A program made the position numbers and the translations under genes. Below, in pieces: positions 9,528 through 18,253 of a stretch of DNA of 64,000 nucleotides (the first letter of the stretch is position 1; each line of letters begins with the position of its first letter). The stretch lies in the NCBI GenBank assembly GCA_030433805.1, contig JARUXA010000006.1, positions 62,001 through 126,000 on the forward strand. The letters run 5' to 3'. This stretch comes from Sphingomonas sp. PsM26 (GTDB lineage: Bacteria > Pseudomonadota > Alphaproteobacteria > Sphingomonadales > Sphingomonadaceae). The notes under the pieces were generated by a model. That model did no database searches, was not told where the DNA came from, and saw nothing but the letters and a program-made list of their open reading frames with translations.

Positions 9528-10865
9528 TCAGACCACCACCGACAAAGCGAGCGTCAGCACCAGCCCGATCACGGAAATCAGCGTCTCGCACACCGTCCAG
9601 CTACGGATCGTGTCGGCGACGCTGAGCCCGAAATATTCCTTCACCAGCCAGAAGCCGCCGTCGTTGACGTGGCTCAGGATCACCGATCCCGCGCCCGTCG
9701 CGAGGACGAGCAACTCGGGGCGGATGCCAGGATTGGCGGCGGCAAGCGGCGCGATGATACCGGCGGCGGTGGCCATCGATACCGTCGCCGATCCCGTCGC
9801 CACGCGCATCAGGGCGGCAATCAGCCAGGCGAGCAGGACGATCGGCAGATGCACGCTGGTCGCTGCGGCGACGATCGCGTTCGACACGCCGCTGTCGATC
9901 AGCACCCGTCCGAACCCCGCGCCGACGCCGACCACCAGCGTGATCATCGCGGTGGGCGCGAGGCAGTCGTTGGTGAATTTCTGGATCGTGCCAAGGTTCA
10001 TCCCGCGCGCGAGGCCAAGCGTCCAATAGCTCACCAGCACTGCGGCGAGCAGCGCGACCACGGGGGTTCCGATGAAGCGCAAGATGCCATCAAGGGTCGA
10101 TCCCGGCACCGCCACTGCGGTTGCCAGGCTGCCAGCCATCATCAGCACGACCGGAAGCAGCAAGGTCGCGAGCGTTATCCCGAAGCCGGGGAGGACCCGG
10201 TCGTCATGTTCGTCCGCGACCGGGACAGGCGCGATCGGCAAGGGCGCCAGCCGTGGGACGATCAGCCGCCCGTAGAGCGGTCCGGCAATCGCCGCCGTCG
10301 GGATTCCGACGATCAGCGCGAACAGCACGGTCAGGCCGACGTCGGCGTTATACGCCTGCGTCGCGAGCAAAGCGGCGGGATGCGGCGGGACCATCGCATG
10401 AACCACCGACAGGCCAGCCGCCATTGGTAGCCCCATCCGCATCGGATGCTGCCCGAGCCGCCGCGCGAGCGTGAAGACGATCGGCACGAGCAGGACGAAC
10501 CCAACCTCGAAGAAGACGGGCAAGCCGACGATCAGGGCGACCGTCATCATCGCCCAGTCGGCGCGGGCGGGCCCGAAGAAGCCGATGACGGTATCCGCGA
10601 TCCGCTCGGCCCCGCCCGATTCGACCATCATCTTGCCGAGGATGGTGCCGAGCCCGACGACGAGCGCGATATGGCCGAGCGCGCCGCCGACCCCCGCCTC
10701 GAAACTTTTGACGATTCCGCCCAGCGGAATCCCGACGACCAGCGCCAGCCCGAGCGAGACGAGGGTAAGCGCGATGAACGGGCTCAGTCGAACCCGGACA
10801 ATCAGCACGATGAGCAGGGCGACCGCGACCCCCGCCTCGATCAGGAGCAGGCCGCCCGGCGCCAT
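9528..10865 (-). CDS. GntP-family permease (gluconate/D-serine transporter type)
   Basis: This 445-aa polytopic inner-membrane protein of the GntP family contains about 12 hydrophobic segments. It carries the family hallmarks VVGLGTILGKMMVESGGAERIAD, read here as VVGLGTILGKMM followed by ESGGAERIAD, and the VPPHPAALLA loop. GntP members carry gluconate, fructuronate or, in DsdX, D-serine by proton symport. Its stop-to-start spacing with ridA is one base and it shares the strand with the D-aminoacylase, so a D-amino-acid (D-serine-like) substrate is more likely here than gluconate (inference from context). ATG at 10865 was chosen because the longer frame upstream overlaps ridA and is not membrane-like. 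Confidence 0.85.
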   Translation of the reverse strand: MAPGGLLLIEAGVAVALLIVLIVRVRLSPFIALTLVSLGLALVVGIPLGGIVKSFEAGVGGALGHIALVVGLGTILGKMMVESGGAERIADTVIGFFGPARADWAMMTVALIVGLPVFFEVGFVLLVPIVFTLARRLGQHPMRMGLPMAAGLSVVHAMVPPHPAALLATQAYNADVGLTVLFALIVGIPTAAIAGPLYGRLIVPRLAPLPIAPVPVADEHDDRVLPGFGITLATLLLPVVLMMAGSLATAVAVPGSTLDGILRFIGTPVVALLAAVLVSYWTLGLARGMNLGTIQKFTNDCLAPTAMITLVVGVGAGFGRVLIDSGVSNAIVAAATSVHLPIVLLAWLIAALMRVATGSATVSMATAAGIIAPLAAANPGIRPELLVLATGAGSVILSHVNDGGFWLVKEYFGLSVADTIRSWTVCETLISVIGLVLTLALSVVV

Positions 10866-10866
10866 C

Positions 10867-11259
10867 TCAGGGCTTCTTCCAGGCGATGCAGTCGACCTCG
10901 ACCTTGCAGTCGACGACCATCTGCGAAACGACGCAGGCGCGCGCCGGCGGGTTCGCCCCGAAATATTCCTTGAACACGCGGTTGAACGACATGAAGTCGC
11001 GCGCGTCGTCGATCCACACGCCGCAACGGACGACATGTTCGGGGCCGTAGCCGGCTTCTTCCAGGATCTTCAGAACGTTGCGGATAGCCTGATGCGTCTG
11101 TGGGATGATCCCGCCGTCGATCACTTCGCCATCGACCATCGGGACCTGGCCCGACACGTAGAGCCAGCCATCGGCCTGCACCGCGCGCGCGAACGGCAGA
11201 TGCTGGCCACCGGTGCCGCTGCCGCCTTCGACGCCGTAGCGCTTGAGTTCGTCGGTCAT
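10867..11259 (-). CDS. RidA-family enamine/imine deaminase
   Basis: This 130-aa RidA (YjgF/YER057c/UK114) protein hydrolyses reactive enamines and imines such as 2-aminoacrylate, which PLP enzymes acting on serine release. Visible family features are GWLYVSGQVPMVDGE, QAIRNVLKILEEAG and the C-terminal VEVDCIAW, but the key Arg position was not checked against a structure. It lies between the D-aminoacylase (stop at 11264, overlapping context) and the GntP permease in one tightly packed minus-strand operon. A D-serine dehydratase gene is divergent nearby, which gives RidA an obvious role: clearing 2-aminoacrylate/2-iminopropionate. Confidence 0.9.
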   Translation of the reverse strand: MTDELKRYGVEGGSGTGGQHLPFARAVQADGWLYVSGQVPMVDGEVIDGGIIPQTHQAIRNVLKILEEAGYGPEHVVRCGVWIDDARDFMSFNRVFKEYFGANPPARACVVSQMVVDCKVEVDCIAWKKP

Positions 11260-11263
11260 GTCT

Positions 11264-12721
11264 TCAAAGTCCTTTGGTGGTGGGATGGGTTGGACGCCGC
11301 AGCATCCGGCCGCCGCGTGCGCCGGTCGGGCCCGCAAGCGTAAGGGTCGCGATGCCGTTGACCCACACGCCGACGATCCCGGCTGCGGGAACGGTCGGAT
11401 CGTCGTAGGTGGCGCGGTCGCCGATTTGCCCGGGATCGAACAGCACGAGATCCGCCGCCAGCCCTTCGCGCACATAGCCGCGGTCGCTCAGGCCGAAGCG
11501 GTCGGCGGGAAGGCCGGTCATCTTACGGATCGCGGTTGCCATCGAAAACAGCCCGCGGTCGCGCGCGTAATGGCCGATCACGCGGGGAAAGCTGCCCCAC
11601 AGGCGAGGATGCGGGCGCGGATCGCACGGCAGGCCGTCCGACCCGACCATCGTCAGGTCGTGTGCGAGGATCCGGTCGACGTCGCTGTCGGTCATGCAGT
11701 GGTAGACGGCGCCCGCCGGTTGCAGCCGCTCGGCGGCCGTCCGCAGATCGGTGCCCCAGTCCGCCGCGATGTCGGCGAGCATCCGGCCGGCTTGCGCAGG
11801 CTCGGCTTCGGACCAGGTGATCTTGATGGGGGTCTCGGGGACCACCTGCTTCAGGTCGAGCGTCGAGGAGCTGGCGGTATACGGGTAGCAGTCACACCCG
11901 ACCGGCTGCGCCAACGCGGCCGTTTCCAGCATCGCGAGGATTTCGCCGCTGCGGCCATATTGCGGCGCGCCCGCGCATTTGAGATGCGAGACCACCACCG
12001 GCGCGGCGGCGTGTCGACCAATCGCGAACGCCTCGTCGAGCGCGGCGACGATCTCGCCCGCTTCGCTCCGCAAGTGCGTGCAATAGAGTGCATTGGTGTC
12101 GCGCAGCGCCTCTGCGAGCGCCATCACCTCTTCGGTCGATGCCGCATTGGCGTTGGCATAAGCGAGACCCGTGGAAAACCCGAACGCGCCGGCATCGAGC
12201 GCGGTCATCAGATCGGCGCGCATCACCATGCGCTCAGCTCCTGTCGCATCGCGGTCGAGCGCGTCCATGTGTCGCGCACGAAGCGCGGTATGCCCCACCA
12301 GCGCGACCACGTTGGTCGCCGGGCCCGCGCGATCCACCGCCTGGGCATAAGCGGCAAAGTCGTCGTACCGGAATGCGTCCGCAGCACCCAACAGCACGAG
12401 CGGATCGGGCAGGTTACCGTGCGCCGTGACATCCATGCCGCCGCTGATCCCGCAATTGCCGACGACGACGGTGGTCACGCCCTGCGTCACCTTGGCGGTC
12501 ATGGCGGGCGCGGCGATTACCGCGAAATCGTCATGGGTGTGCGCATCGATGAAGCCCGGCGCGAGCACCAGCCCGCGTCCATCGATGGACGCGGTCGGGG
12601 GATGGCTGGCGGCCGGGCAGATGCTCGCGATGATGTCGTCGCGAATTTCGACATCCGCTTCATAAGCGGGGGTGCCGGTACCGTCGTACACGCTCACCCC
12701 GGCGATGATCGTCCGTGTCAT
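11264..12721 (-). CDS. N-acyl-D-amino-acid deacylase (D-aminoacylase)
   Basis: This 485-aa amidohydrolase of the D-aminoacylase family releases free D-amino acids from N-acyl-D-amino acids. The metal-binding HxH is in GFIDAHTHDD near residue 67. VVGNCGISG, THLRSEAG, SHLKCAG and the late SDGLPCDPRPHPRLWGSF motif all match the family. ATG at 12721 is favoured over an ATG-less extension beginning 27 nt upstream because GGGGATAG precedes it. It leads an operon with ridA and the GntP permease and is divergently transcribed from the D-serine dehydratase gene, with only about 90 bp between starts, so the four genes are probably co-regulated. Confidence 0.9.
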   Translation of the reverse strand: MTRTIIAGVSVYDGTGTPAYEADVEIRDDIIASICPAASHPPTASIDGRGLVLAPGFIDAHTHDDFAVIAAPAMTAKVTQGVTTVVVGNCGISGGMDVTAHGNLPDPLVLLGAADAFRYDDFAAYAQAVDRAGPATNVVALVGHTALRARHMDALDRDATGAERMVMRADLMTALDAGAFGFSTGLAYANANAASTEEVMALAEALRDTNALYCTHLRSEAGEIVAALDEAFAIGRHAAAPVVVSHLKCAGAPQYGRSGEILAMLETAALAQPVGCDCYPYTASSSTLDLKQVVPETPIKITWSEAEPAQAGRMLADIAADWGTDLRTAAERLQPAGAVYHCMTDSDVDRILAHDLTMVGSDGLPCDPRPHPRLWGSFPRVIGHYARDRGLFSMATAIRKMTGLPADRFGLSDRGYVREGLAADLVLFDPGQIGDRATYDDPTVPAAGIVGVWVNGIATLTLAGPTGARGGRMLRRPTHPTTKGL

Positions 12722-12770
12722 TCCACTATCCCCGACGCTTCCGGTCACAACGGCGTTGTCACCTTGGCGG

Positions 12771-12790
12771 GTAATAATGTAAACAATTTT
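12771..12790. promoter_or_regulatory. Candidate operator in the D-amino-acid divergent promoter
   Basis: GTAAT-N4-TAA-N2-AATTTT lies between the divergent starts of the D-aminoacylase (12721) and the D-serine dehydratase (12811). All 14 specified bases equal those at 117-136 before the TonB receptor. The position is suitable for coordinate control of both directions. The regulator is unknown; ROK is a guess. Confidence 0.35.
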
Positions 12791-12810
12791 CTTTAACGAG
12801 GAGCAGGCGC

Positions 12811-14049
12811 GTGGACGATCAGAAGCTGGAGTTTCACAAGGGGATAGGCGTCGTGGACGCAGATCCGTGGAACCTGCTGCGGGGCGATGTCAGCTTCCCG
12901 GCGGCCGTGCTCAACGAGCGGCGGATGCAGCATAATCTCGATTGGATGCGGTCGTTCATCCACGCCTATGGCGTCTCGCTCGCGCCGCACGGCAAGACGA
13001 CGATGGCCCCCAAGCTGTTCCAGCGGCAGATCGCGCACGGCGCGTGGGGCATCACGGTCGCCACGAGCCAGCAGGCACAGGTCGCCGCCGCGCACGGAGT
13101 CCGTCGGATCCTGATCGCGAACCAGATCGTCGGAAAGGCGAATGTCGCGGCGGTCGTCGGTCTGCTGGCGATCCCCGAGCAGCAGGTGATCTGCATCGTC
13201 GATTCCGCAGCGGGCGTGGCGTTGCTGGGCGAGGGATGCCGGTCGGCGGGCGTGGTGCTCGACGTGCTGATCGAACTCGCGCCGGAGCCTGATCAGCCCG
13301 GGTATCGTGCCGGGGTTCGTGACGAAGCGGGGCTTGCGGAGGTTCTCGCCGCGCTGGATGAATGGCGCGATCATCTGCGGCTCGGCGGTGTGGAATTTTA
13401 CGAAGGCGTGCTTCCCGACGAAGCGCATGTCCGGCGGTTCGTCCGTCGCGCGGTCGAGGTGACCAAGCGGCTGATCGCGGATGACCGGATCGACCGGACG
13501 CCTGCGATCCTGTCGGGGGCGGGGTCCGCCTGGTATGACATCGTCGCCGACGAAACCGCATCGATGGCGAAGGCGGGCGAGGTCGAGATCGTGCTGCGTC
13601 CGGGCTGCTACATCAGCCATGACGACGGACTGTACCGCGTCGCGCAGGAAGCGATCCTCAAGCGCAACGCCGTCGCCCCGACGTTCGGCGAGGCGTTGTT
13701 GCCCGCGCTGCGGATCTGGGCGGTGGTGCAGTCGATCCCCGATCCGACGCGCGCGATCATCGCGATGGGGAAGCGCGACGTCGCGTTCGATGCAGGGCTG
13801 CCGCGGCCGGCGACGCTGTTCCGCCCCGAGCGGGACGATCGTCCCGCCGAGGCACCGGTCCATTGGGAAGTCACCGGTCTGATGGACCAGCACGCGTATC
13901 TGACGATCGCGCCGGGCGACGACATCGCGGTCGGCGACGTGATCGCGTTCGACATCTCGCACCCGTGCCTGACCTTCGACAAATGGCGCAAGATCCTCGT
14001 GGTCGATGACGATTTCACGGTGATCGACGTCGTGGAGACGTTCTTCTGA
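12811..14049 (+). CDS. D-serine dehydratase / D-threo-3-hydroxyaspartate dehydratase-like fold-III PLP enzyme
   Basis: This 412-aa fold-type III PLP enzyme (alanine-racemase-like N-terminal barrel) belongs to the DSD1-type D-serine deaminase/D-threonine aldolase group. The PLP lysine is in LAPHGKTTMAPKLF (Lys62). The C-terminal metal pair His384-x-Cys386 in ISHPCLTFDKW is the hallmark of the metal-dependent eukaryote-type D-serine dehydratases, unlike fold-II E. coli DsdA. It would convert D-serine to pyruvate and ammonia through 2-aminoacrylate. It starts with GTG, preceded by ACGAGGAG. The neighbouring D-aminoacylase, RidA and permease make a coherent D-amino-acid catabolic unit. Confidence 0.85.
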   Translation: MDDQKLEFHKGIGVVDADPWNLLRGDVSFPAAVLNERRMQHNLDWMRSFIHAYGVSLAPHGKTTMAPKLFQRQIAHGAWGITVATSQQAQVAAAHGVRRILIANQIVGKANVAAVVGLLAIPEQQVICIVDSAAGVALLGEGCRSAGVVLDVLIELAPEPDQPGYRAGVRDEAGLAEVLAALDEWRDHLRLGGVEFYEGVLPDEAHVRRFVRRAVEVTKRLIADDRIDRTPAILSGAGSAWYDIVADETASMAKAGEVEIVLRPGCYISHDDGLYRVAQEAILKRNAVAPTFGEALLPALRIWAVVQSIPDPTRAIIAMGKRDVAFDAGLPRPATLFRPERDDRPAEAPVHWEVTGLMDQHAYLTIAPGDDIAVGDVIAFDISHPCLTFDKWRKILVVDDDFTVIDVVETFF

Positions 14050-14052
14050 AGG

Positions 14053-14081
14053 CGGGCGGGGGGCGACCCCCGCCCGGTTTT
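14053..14081 (+). terminator. Intrinsic terminator of the D-serine dehydratase gene
   Basis: A perfect 10-bp stem (14053-14062 with 14067-14076) closes a GCGA tetraloop of the GNRA type and is followed by GTTTT. It lies 4 nt after the stop codon. The converging GH92 gene ends at 14083, so it may serve both directions. Confidence 0.85.
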
Positions 14082-14082
14082 G

Positions 14083-16410
14083 TCAGGCGCGTGGTGCGGA
14101 CGGCGGACGATCCGCGATCCCTGCACCAAAGCGCGACGGCTTCGCGCCCATCGTGAACTCGAGATCCCCGCCGCCAATGATGTCGGCGTGCGCGATCCAG
14201 TTCTTCGTCCACGGCTTGCCGTTCCAGCGCACCGACTGGACATAGGGCCGGTCGGGCGCATTGCCGATCGCGCGGACGCGCAAGGTCTTGCCCGCACCGA
14301 CGCGCAGTTCCGCGGTGTCGAACAGCGGCGATCCCAGCACATAGATCCCCGTCGTGGGATCGACCGGATAGAAGCCGAGCGACGACAGGATGAACCACGC
14401 GCTCATCTGCCCGCAATCGTCGTTGCCGATCACGCCATCCGGATCGTTCTTGTACATCTCGGCACACAGCCGCCGAACCATCGCCTGCGTCTTCCAGGGC
14501 GCGCCGACATAGGCATAGAGATAGGCGACGTGGTGGCCAGGCTCGTTGCCGTGCGCATATTGCCCGACCAATCCTGCGATGTCGGGTGGCGCATTGTCGG
14601 GGAGGGTGGAGGGCGCGTTGAAAAAGGAATCGACCTTCGCCTCATACGCCGTATCGCCGCCCATGTGCGCGATCATGCCGTAGACGTCATGCTGGTTGAG
14701 GAACGTCGCCTGCCAGCCGTTGGCCTCGGTATAATCGCGCCAGCGCGGCTGCGGCATGTGACCGAGCGTGACTGGATCATACGCCGCCCACCAGCTTCCA
14801 TCGGCAAAACGCGGGCGCGCGAACCCGATCTTGGGGTCGATCACGTTGCGCCAGTTGCCGCTGCGCTTGCGCAGGGCGGCCGCATCGCTGCGCTCGCCGA
14901 TCGCGTCCGCCAGTGCCGCCATGGCGTGGTCGTCATACGCATATTCCTGCGTACGGCTGACCGACTCCTTGATCTTGTCCGCCGGGATATAGCCGAGCTT
15001 CATGTAATGGTCGCGGCCGAGCGTCGCGAGGCTGTCCTTGTAGCTTGCGTCGAACGCGCGCTTCCGGATGTTGGGCCATGCCGCCGCGTAATCGGCCTTG
15101 ATCCCCTTGGCATGCGCTTCGGCGAGAACGACGACCGAATGCCAGCCGTTCATGCAGCCCGTCTCGAACCCCTGGAGTGGCCAGGTCGGCGGACCGTACG
15201 GGCTTTGCTGCGTCTGGCGGATCAGGTCGTGGACGAAGCGTTCGGCCATGTCGGGGCGCACCAGCGTCATCAGCGGATGCAGCGCGCGATAGGTGTCCCA
15301 TAGCGAATAGGCGCTGTACGCACGCTCGCTGGCGGCAAGCGTATGGACTTGCTGGTCGAGCCCCATGTAGCGCCCGTCACGGTCGCTGAACAACGTCGGC
15401 CCCATCAGCGTATGATACAGCGCGCTTGACAGGATCGTGCGTTGCGCAGGCGTGCCGCCGGATACGCGCAGGATGTCGAGTTCCTTTGCCCAGGTCCGGC
15501 GTGCGGCGGTGCTGGCGCGATCGAATGCCCAGCCGGGCGCTTCCGCCAGCGCGCCGCGCGCGCCAGCGACGTCGACCCCCGAGATCCCGGTCTTGACGAG
15601 GATCGGTGCAGCGCCCGCATCATCGTAGAACAACGCCACCTTGAGCCGGTGGCCGGTCACACCCTTCGCACCCGGCGCCACGGGGCGATCGTCGTCGCCA
15701 TAGAATTGCACGCGGTCCGGCTTACGCGAAAGCTGCATTGCGAAGTGGATCCGGCGTCCTTCGGCCCAGCGGAATACCTGCCGGCTGCCGGTCAGCGTCC
15801 CATCGTCGCTGAGGGCTAGCGAGGCATCCTCGATCCGGATCAGCTCTGCCTCGGTCTCCTGCTTGCAATGCGTGAAGTCGATCAGGATGTGTCCCGGCCC
15901 CTTGGCGAAGGTGTAGCGGTGCAATCCGGTCCGTTCGGTCACGGTCAATTCCGCGACGACACCCGATTCAAGCTTCACGCGGTAATAGCCGGGCTCGGCA
16001 TGTTCCTCGCTATAGCGTTGGCGATAGCCCAAGGACGGGTTCTCGCGCGATCCGGGGACGAGCTTCAACGGTGCGCGCGTCGGCACGACCAGCACATCGA
16101 GCATGTCGCCGATCCCGGTTCCCGACAGATGGGTATGCGAGAAGCCCATGATCGAGCGATCCGACTGGTGATAGCCCGAGCAGGCATCCCAGCCGAAATT
16201 GTTGGTGTCGGGGGACAGCTGCACCATCCCGAACGGCATGGTCGCGCCGGGGAAGGTGTGGCCGTGCCCGCCGGTGCCGACGAACAGATTGGGGGCTGTG
16301 TTCTGGACCGCCGCCCTGGACGATTGCGCCGAAGCGATGGACGGCAAGGCGGTGCCGAGTGCGGCAAGGGCAGAGCCTGCGAGCAACTGGCGACGGTTGG
16401 CGCGGATCAA
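14083..16410 (-). CDS. Glycoside hydrolase family 92 (exo-alpha-mannosidase)
   Basis: This 775-aa Ca-dependent inverting alpha-mannosidase, usually alpha-1,2, trims high-mannose N-glycans. The N-terminus NRRQLLAGSALAALG is a Tat-like signal followed by SIASAQ. GH92 motifs are present: GTGGHGHTFPGATMPFGMVQLSPD near the N-terminus (as GTGGHGHTFPG and PFGMVQLSPD), GFSHTHLSGTG, the general acid in YAHGNEPGHH (Glu623), and the catalytic base region GNDDCGQMSAW (Asp664/Asp665). It is complete for the family. The gene lies downstream of, and 41 nt from, the GH125 gene, forming a two-gene mannosidase operon driven from the promoter shared with the ROK regulator. Confidence 0.93.
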   Translation of the reverse strand: MIRANRRQLLAGSALAALGTALPSIASAQSSRAAVQNTAPNLFVGTGGHGHTFPGATMPFGMVQLSPDTNNFGWDACSGYHQSDRSIMGFSHTHLSGTGIGDMLDVLVVPTRAPLKLVPGSRENPSLGYRQRYSEEHAEPGYYRVKLESGVVAELTVTERTGLHRYTFAKGPGHILIDFTHCKQETEAELIRIEDASLALSDDGTLTGSRQVFRWAEGRRIHFAMQLSRKPDRVQFYGDDDRPVAPGAKGVTGHRLKVALFYDDAGAAPILVKTGISGVDVAGARGALAEAPGWAFDRASTAARRTWAKELDILRVSGGTPAQRTILSSALYHTLMGPTLFSDRDGRYMGLDQQVHTLAASERAYSAYSLWDTYRALHPLMTLVRPDMAERFVHDLIRQTQQSPYGPPTWPLQGFETGCMNGWHSVVVLAEAHAKGIKADYAAAWPNIRKRAFDASYKDSLATLGRDHYMKLGYIPADKIKESVSRTQEYAYDDHAMAALADAIGERSDAAALRKRSGNWRNVIDPKIGFARPRFADGSWWAAYDPVTLGHMPQPRWRDYTEANGWQATFLNQHDVYGMIAHMGGDTAYEAKVDSFFNAPSTLPDNAPPDIAGLVGQYAHGNEPGHHVAYLYAYVGAPWKTQAMVRRLCAEMYKNDPDGVIGNDDCGQMSAWFILSSLGFYPVDPTTGIYVLGSPLFDTAELRVGAGKTLRVRAIGNAPDRPYVQSVRWNGKPWTKNWIAHADIIGGGDLEFTMGAKPSRFGAGIADRPPSAPRA

Positions 16411-16450
16411 GCGATACTCTCCTGAATCGGGGACGGTGCGGGGAAGCAGG

Positions 16451-17917
16451 TCAGAAACGTTCGGCCAGCAAAGCGGGGCGACGCCGCTCGAGATCGAGGA
16501 TCAGGTCGCCGAACAGACCGTTCGCCCAGGCGAACCACGGGCGCGAGAAGCGCGCCGGATCGTCCTTGTCGAACGATTCATGGATGAAGCCGGTGCCCGC
16601 ATCGGTCGTCTTCAGCCACTTGAGGCACTGGCGGATCTCGGTATCGTCATCACTGGTCATCGCGCGGACGATGATCGACATCGGCCAGATCATGCCGAGG
16701 CCCTTGTGCGGGCCGCCGATCCCGTCGGCGGCGGTGCCGGTGAAGAAATACGGATTGCGCGTGCTCCAGGCAAGCGCGCGGGTGCGGCGATACAGCGGAT
16801 CGGTCCGCGGGGCGGCGCCCAGCAACGGCAGCGCGGACAGGCTCGGTACATTCGCGTCGTCCATGAAGATCGCATTGCCGAACCCGTCGACCTCGAACGC
16901 CCAGACCTTGCTGCCCTTGCCTTCGTCCATCTGGCCATGCGCCTTGAGCGCGGCATCGACTTCGTCCGCCAGCGCGATGCAATCTGCGGCGGCGGCGGTA
17001 TCGTGGCGCGCCTCGGCGTGGATCTTCGCCAGCATCCGCAGCGCGGCGACCGCGAACAGGTTGGACGGGATCAGGAACGGCAGCGTGCAGGCATCGTCGG
17101 ACGGCCGGAACATCGAATGGATCAACCCGACCTTGCTCGTCGGCGCGCCGATGCCCTTCAGCATCAGCGTCTCGGTCGCATGGCGATTGACGCGCTCGAA
17201 CTTATACGGTCCGTCGTTCGTCTTGCGCTGCTGTTCGCGCATCGTCGCAACGGCGCGCGCCATCGCCTTTGCCCACAAGCCATCGAACGGAACGGTGTCC
17301 TTCGTCTCGCTCCAATAGGCGTGCGCCAGCCGCATCGGATAGCAGAGGGAGTCGAGTTCCCACTTTCGCTCGGCGACGCCCGGTCGCATCTCGGTCATGT
17401 CGGTGATCGCGCCGAGGTTCGACTTGGCGGTGGGGTCCGCCATGAACGCGTTGGCGTAGGAGTCGATCAGGATGCAGCGCGCCTGCCGCTGGATCACGCC
17501 CTGGAACAACCGGCGCAGGGCAGGGTCCTGGCGGCACAGATGGACGTAGGTCTGGAGTTGCGCCGAACTGTCGCGCAGCCACATCGCCTCGATGTCGCCG
17601 GTGATGACGAACGTGTCGGGCTTGCCGTCGATGGTGCTGGTGAAGACGGTGGTGTCGAGCGTGTTCGGGTAGCAATTCTCGAACAGTTGCGCGAGGCCGG
17701 GGTCCGCGATGCGCGCCTTGACCCGGCTGATCTCGCGTTCGACCGCGGGGCTGACGAAACGTCGCTGGTTGCGCGGGGGACGTCGGCTGGCCGTCGCTTC
17801 GCCCGGCGCGAGGGTGGCGGCAAAAGCGGTTCCGGGGAAGGCAAGGAGCGAAGCACTGCTTGCCCCGGCGATCAGCAGATCGCGGCGACCGAGCGAAGCG
17901 GACGGACGATCAGTCAT
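16451..17917 (-). CDS. Glycoside hydrolase family 125 (exo-alpha-1,6-mannosidase)
   Basis: This 488-aa (alpha/alpha)6-barrel enzyme removes alpha-1,6-linked mannose from mannan or N-glycan cores. It has a Tat-like signal (LGRRDLLIAGASSASLLAFP). GH125 signatures are TGDIEAMWLRDSSAQ (residues 106-120), MRPSDDA-like FRPSDDACTLPF, FMDDANVPSL and GFIHESF. It is the first gene of the operon with GH92 and is divergent from the ROK gene, with about 336 bp between starts. Together the two mannosidases cover the alpha-1,2/1,3 and alpha-1,6 linkages of high-mannose arms, leaving the beta-mannosyl core for the GH2 enzyme. Confidence 0.93.
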   Translation of the reverse strand: MTDRPSASLGRRDLLIAGASSASLLAFPGTAFAATLAPGEATASRRPPRNQRRFVSPAVEREISRVKARIADPGLAQLFENCYPNTLDTTVFTSTIDGKPDTFVITGDIEAMWLRDSSAQLQTYVHLCRQDPALRRLFQGVIQRQARCILIDSYANAFMADPTAKSNLGAITDMTEMRPGVAERKWELDSLCYPMRLAHAYWSETKDTVPFDGLWAKAMARAVATMREQQRKTNDGPYKFERVNRHATETLMLKGIGAPTSKVGLIHSMFRPSDDACTLPFLIPSNLFAVAALRMLAKIHAEARHDTAAAADCIALADEVDAALKAHGQMDEGKGSKVWAFEVDGFGNAIFMDDANVPSLSALPLLGAAPRTDPLYRRTRALAWSTRNPYFFTGTAADGIGGPHKGLGMIWPMSIIVRAMTSDDDTEIRQCLKWLKTTDAGTGFIHESFDKDDPARFSRPWFAWANGLFGDLILDLERRRPALLAERF

Positions 17918-18113
17918 GCCGACGTGCCGAGGGCATCAATACCGATGCTGTCAGGCCTGATGGAATTGGCGTGCGAACCGCCACGATCTTTCTCCCGATC
18001 CACCTGGCGCATTCCTGCGACCAATGCGGCGTATCTTGTTGTTATGGCGGGCAGGTCAGTCGCCTGCCGTTGAAGCAACCGAAAGCTAAGGCAGGGGCGC
18101 GGCCCGAGCAAGC

Positions 18114-18134
18114 AATTTAATAAATTTAATTTTG
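18114..18134. promoter_or_regulatory. AT-rich island in the GH125/ROK divergent promoter
   Basis: A run of almost pure A/T (AATTTAATAAATTTAATTTTG) lies in the 336-bp intergenic region between the GH125 start (17917) and the ROK start (18254). It resembles the sites at 117 and 12771 but with two extra bases between half-elements. It is a likely operator/promoter for the mannosidase operon and for ROK autoregulation. No other feature is visible in this intergenic stretch. Confidence 0.4.
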
Positions 18135-18253
18135 TTACTTCCCAGCGGTACGGTCGCGCGTGACACCGCCCCATGCCCGCGGGTACGAGATTGCGAACGG
18201 GGCGGATGACGGGTTACCCATGATCCTTATGCCCATCGTTGAAAGGCAGGATG

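Noticed and set aside
14080..18000. Long plus-strand frames over GH92 and GH125
   Set aside because: Arg/Ala-rich mirror frames with no motif; the minus-strand enzymes are clear.
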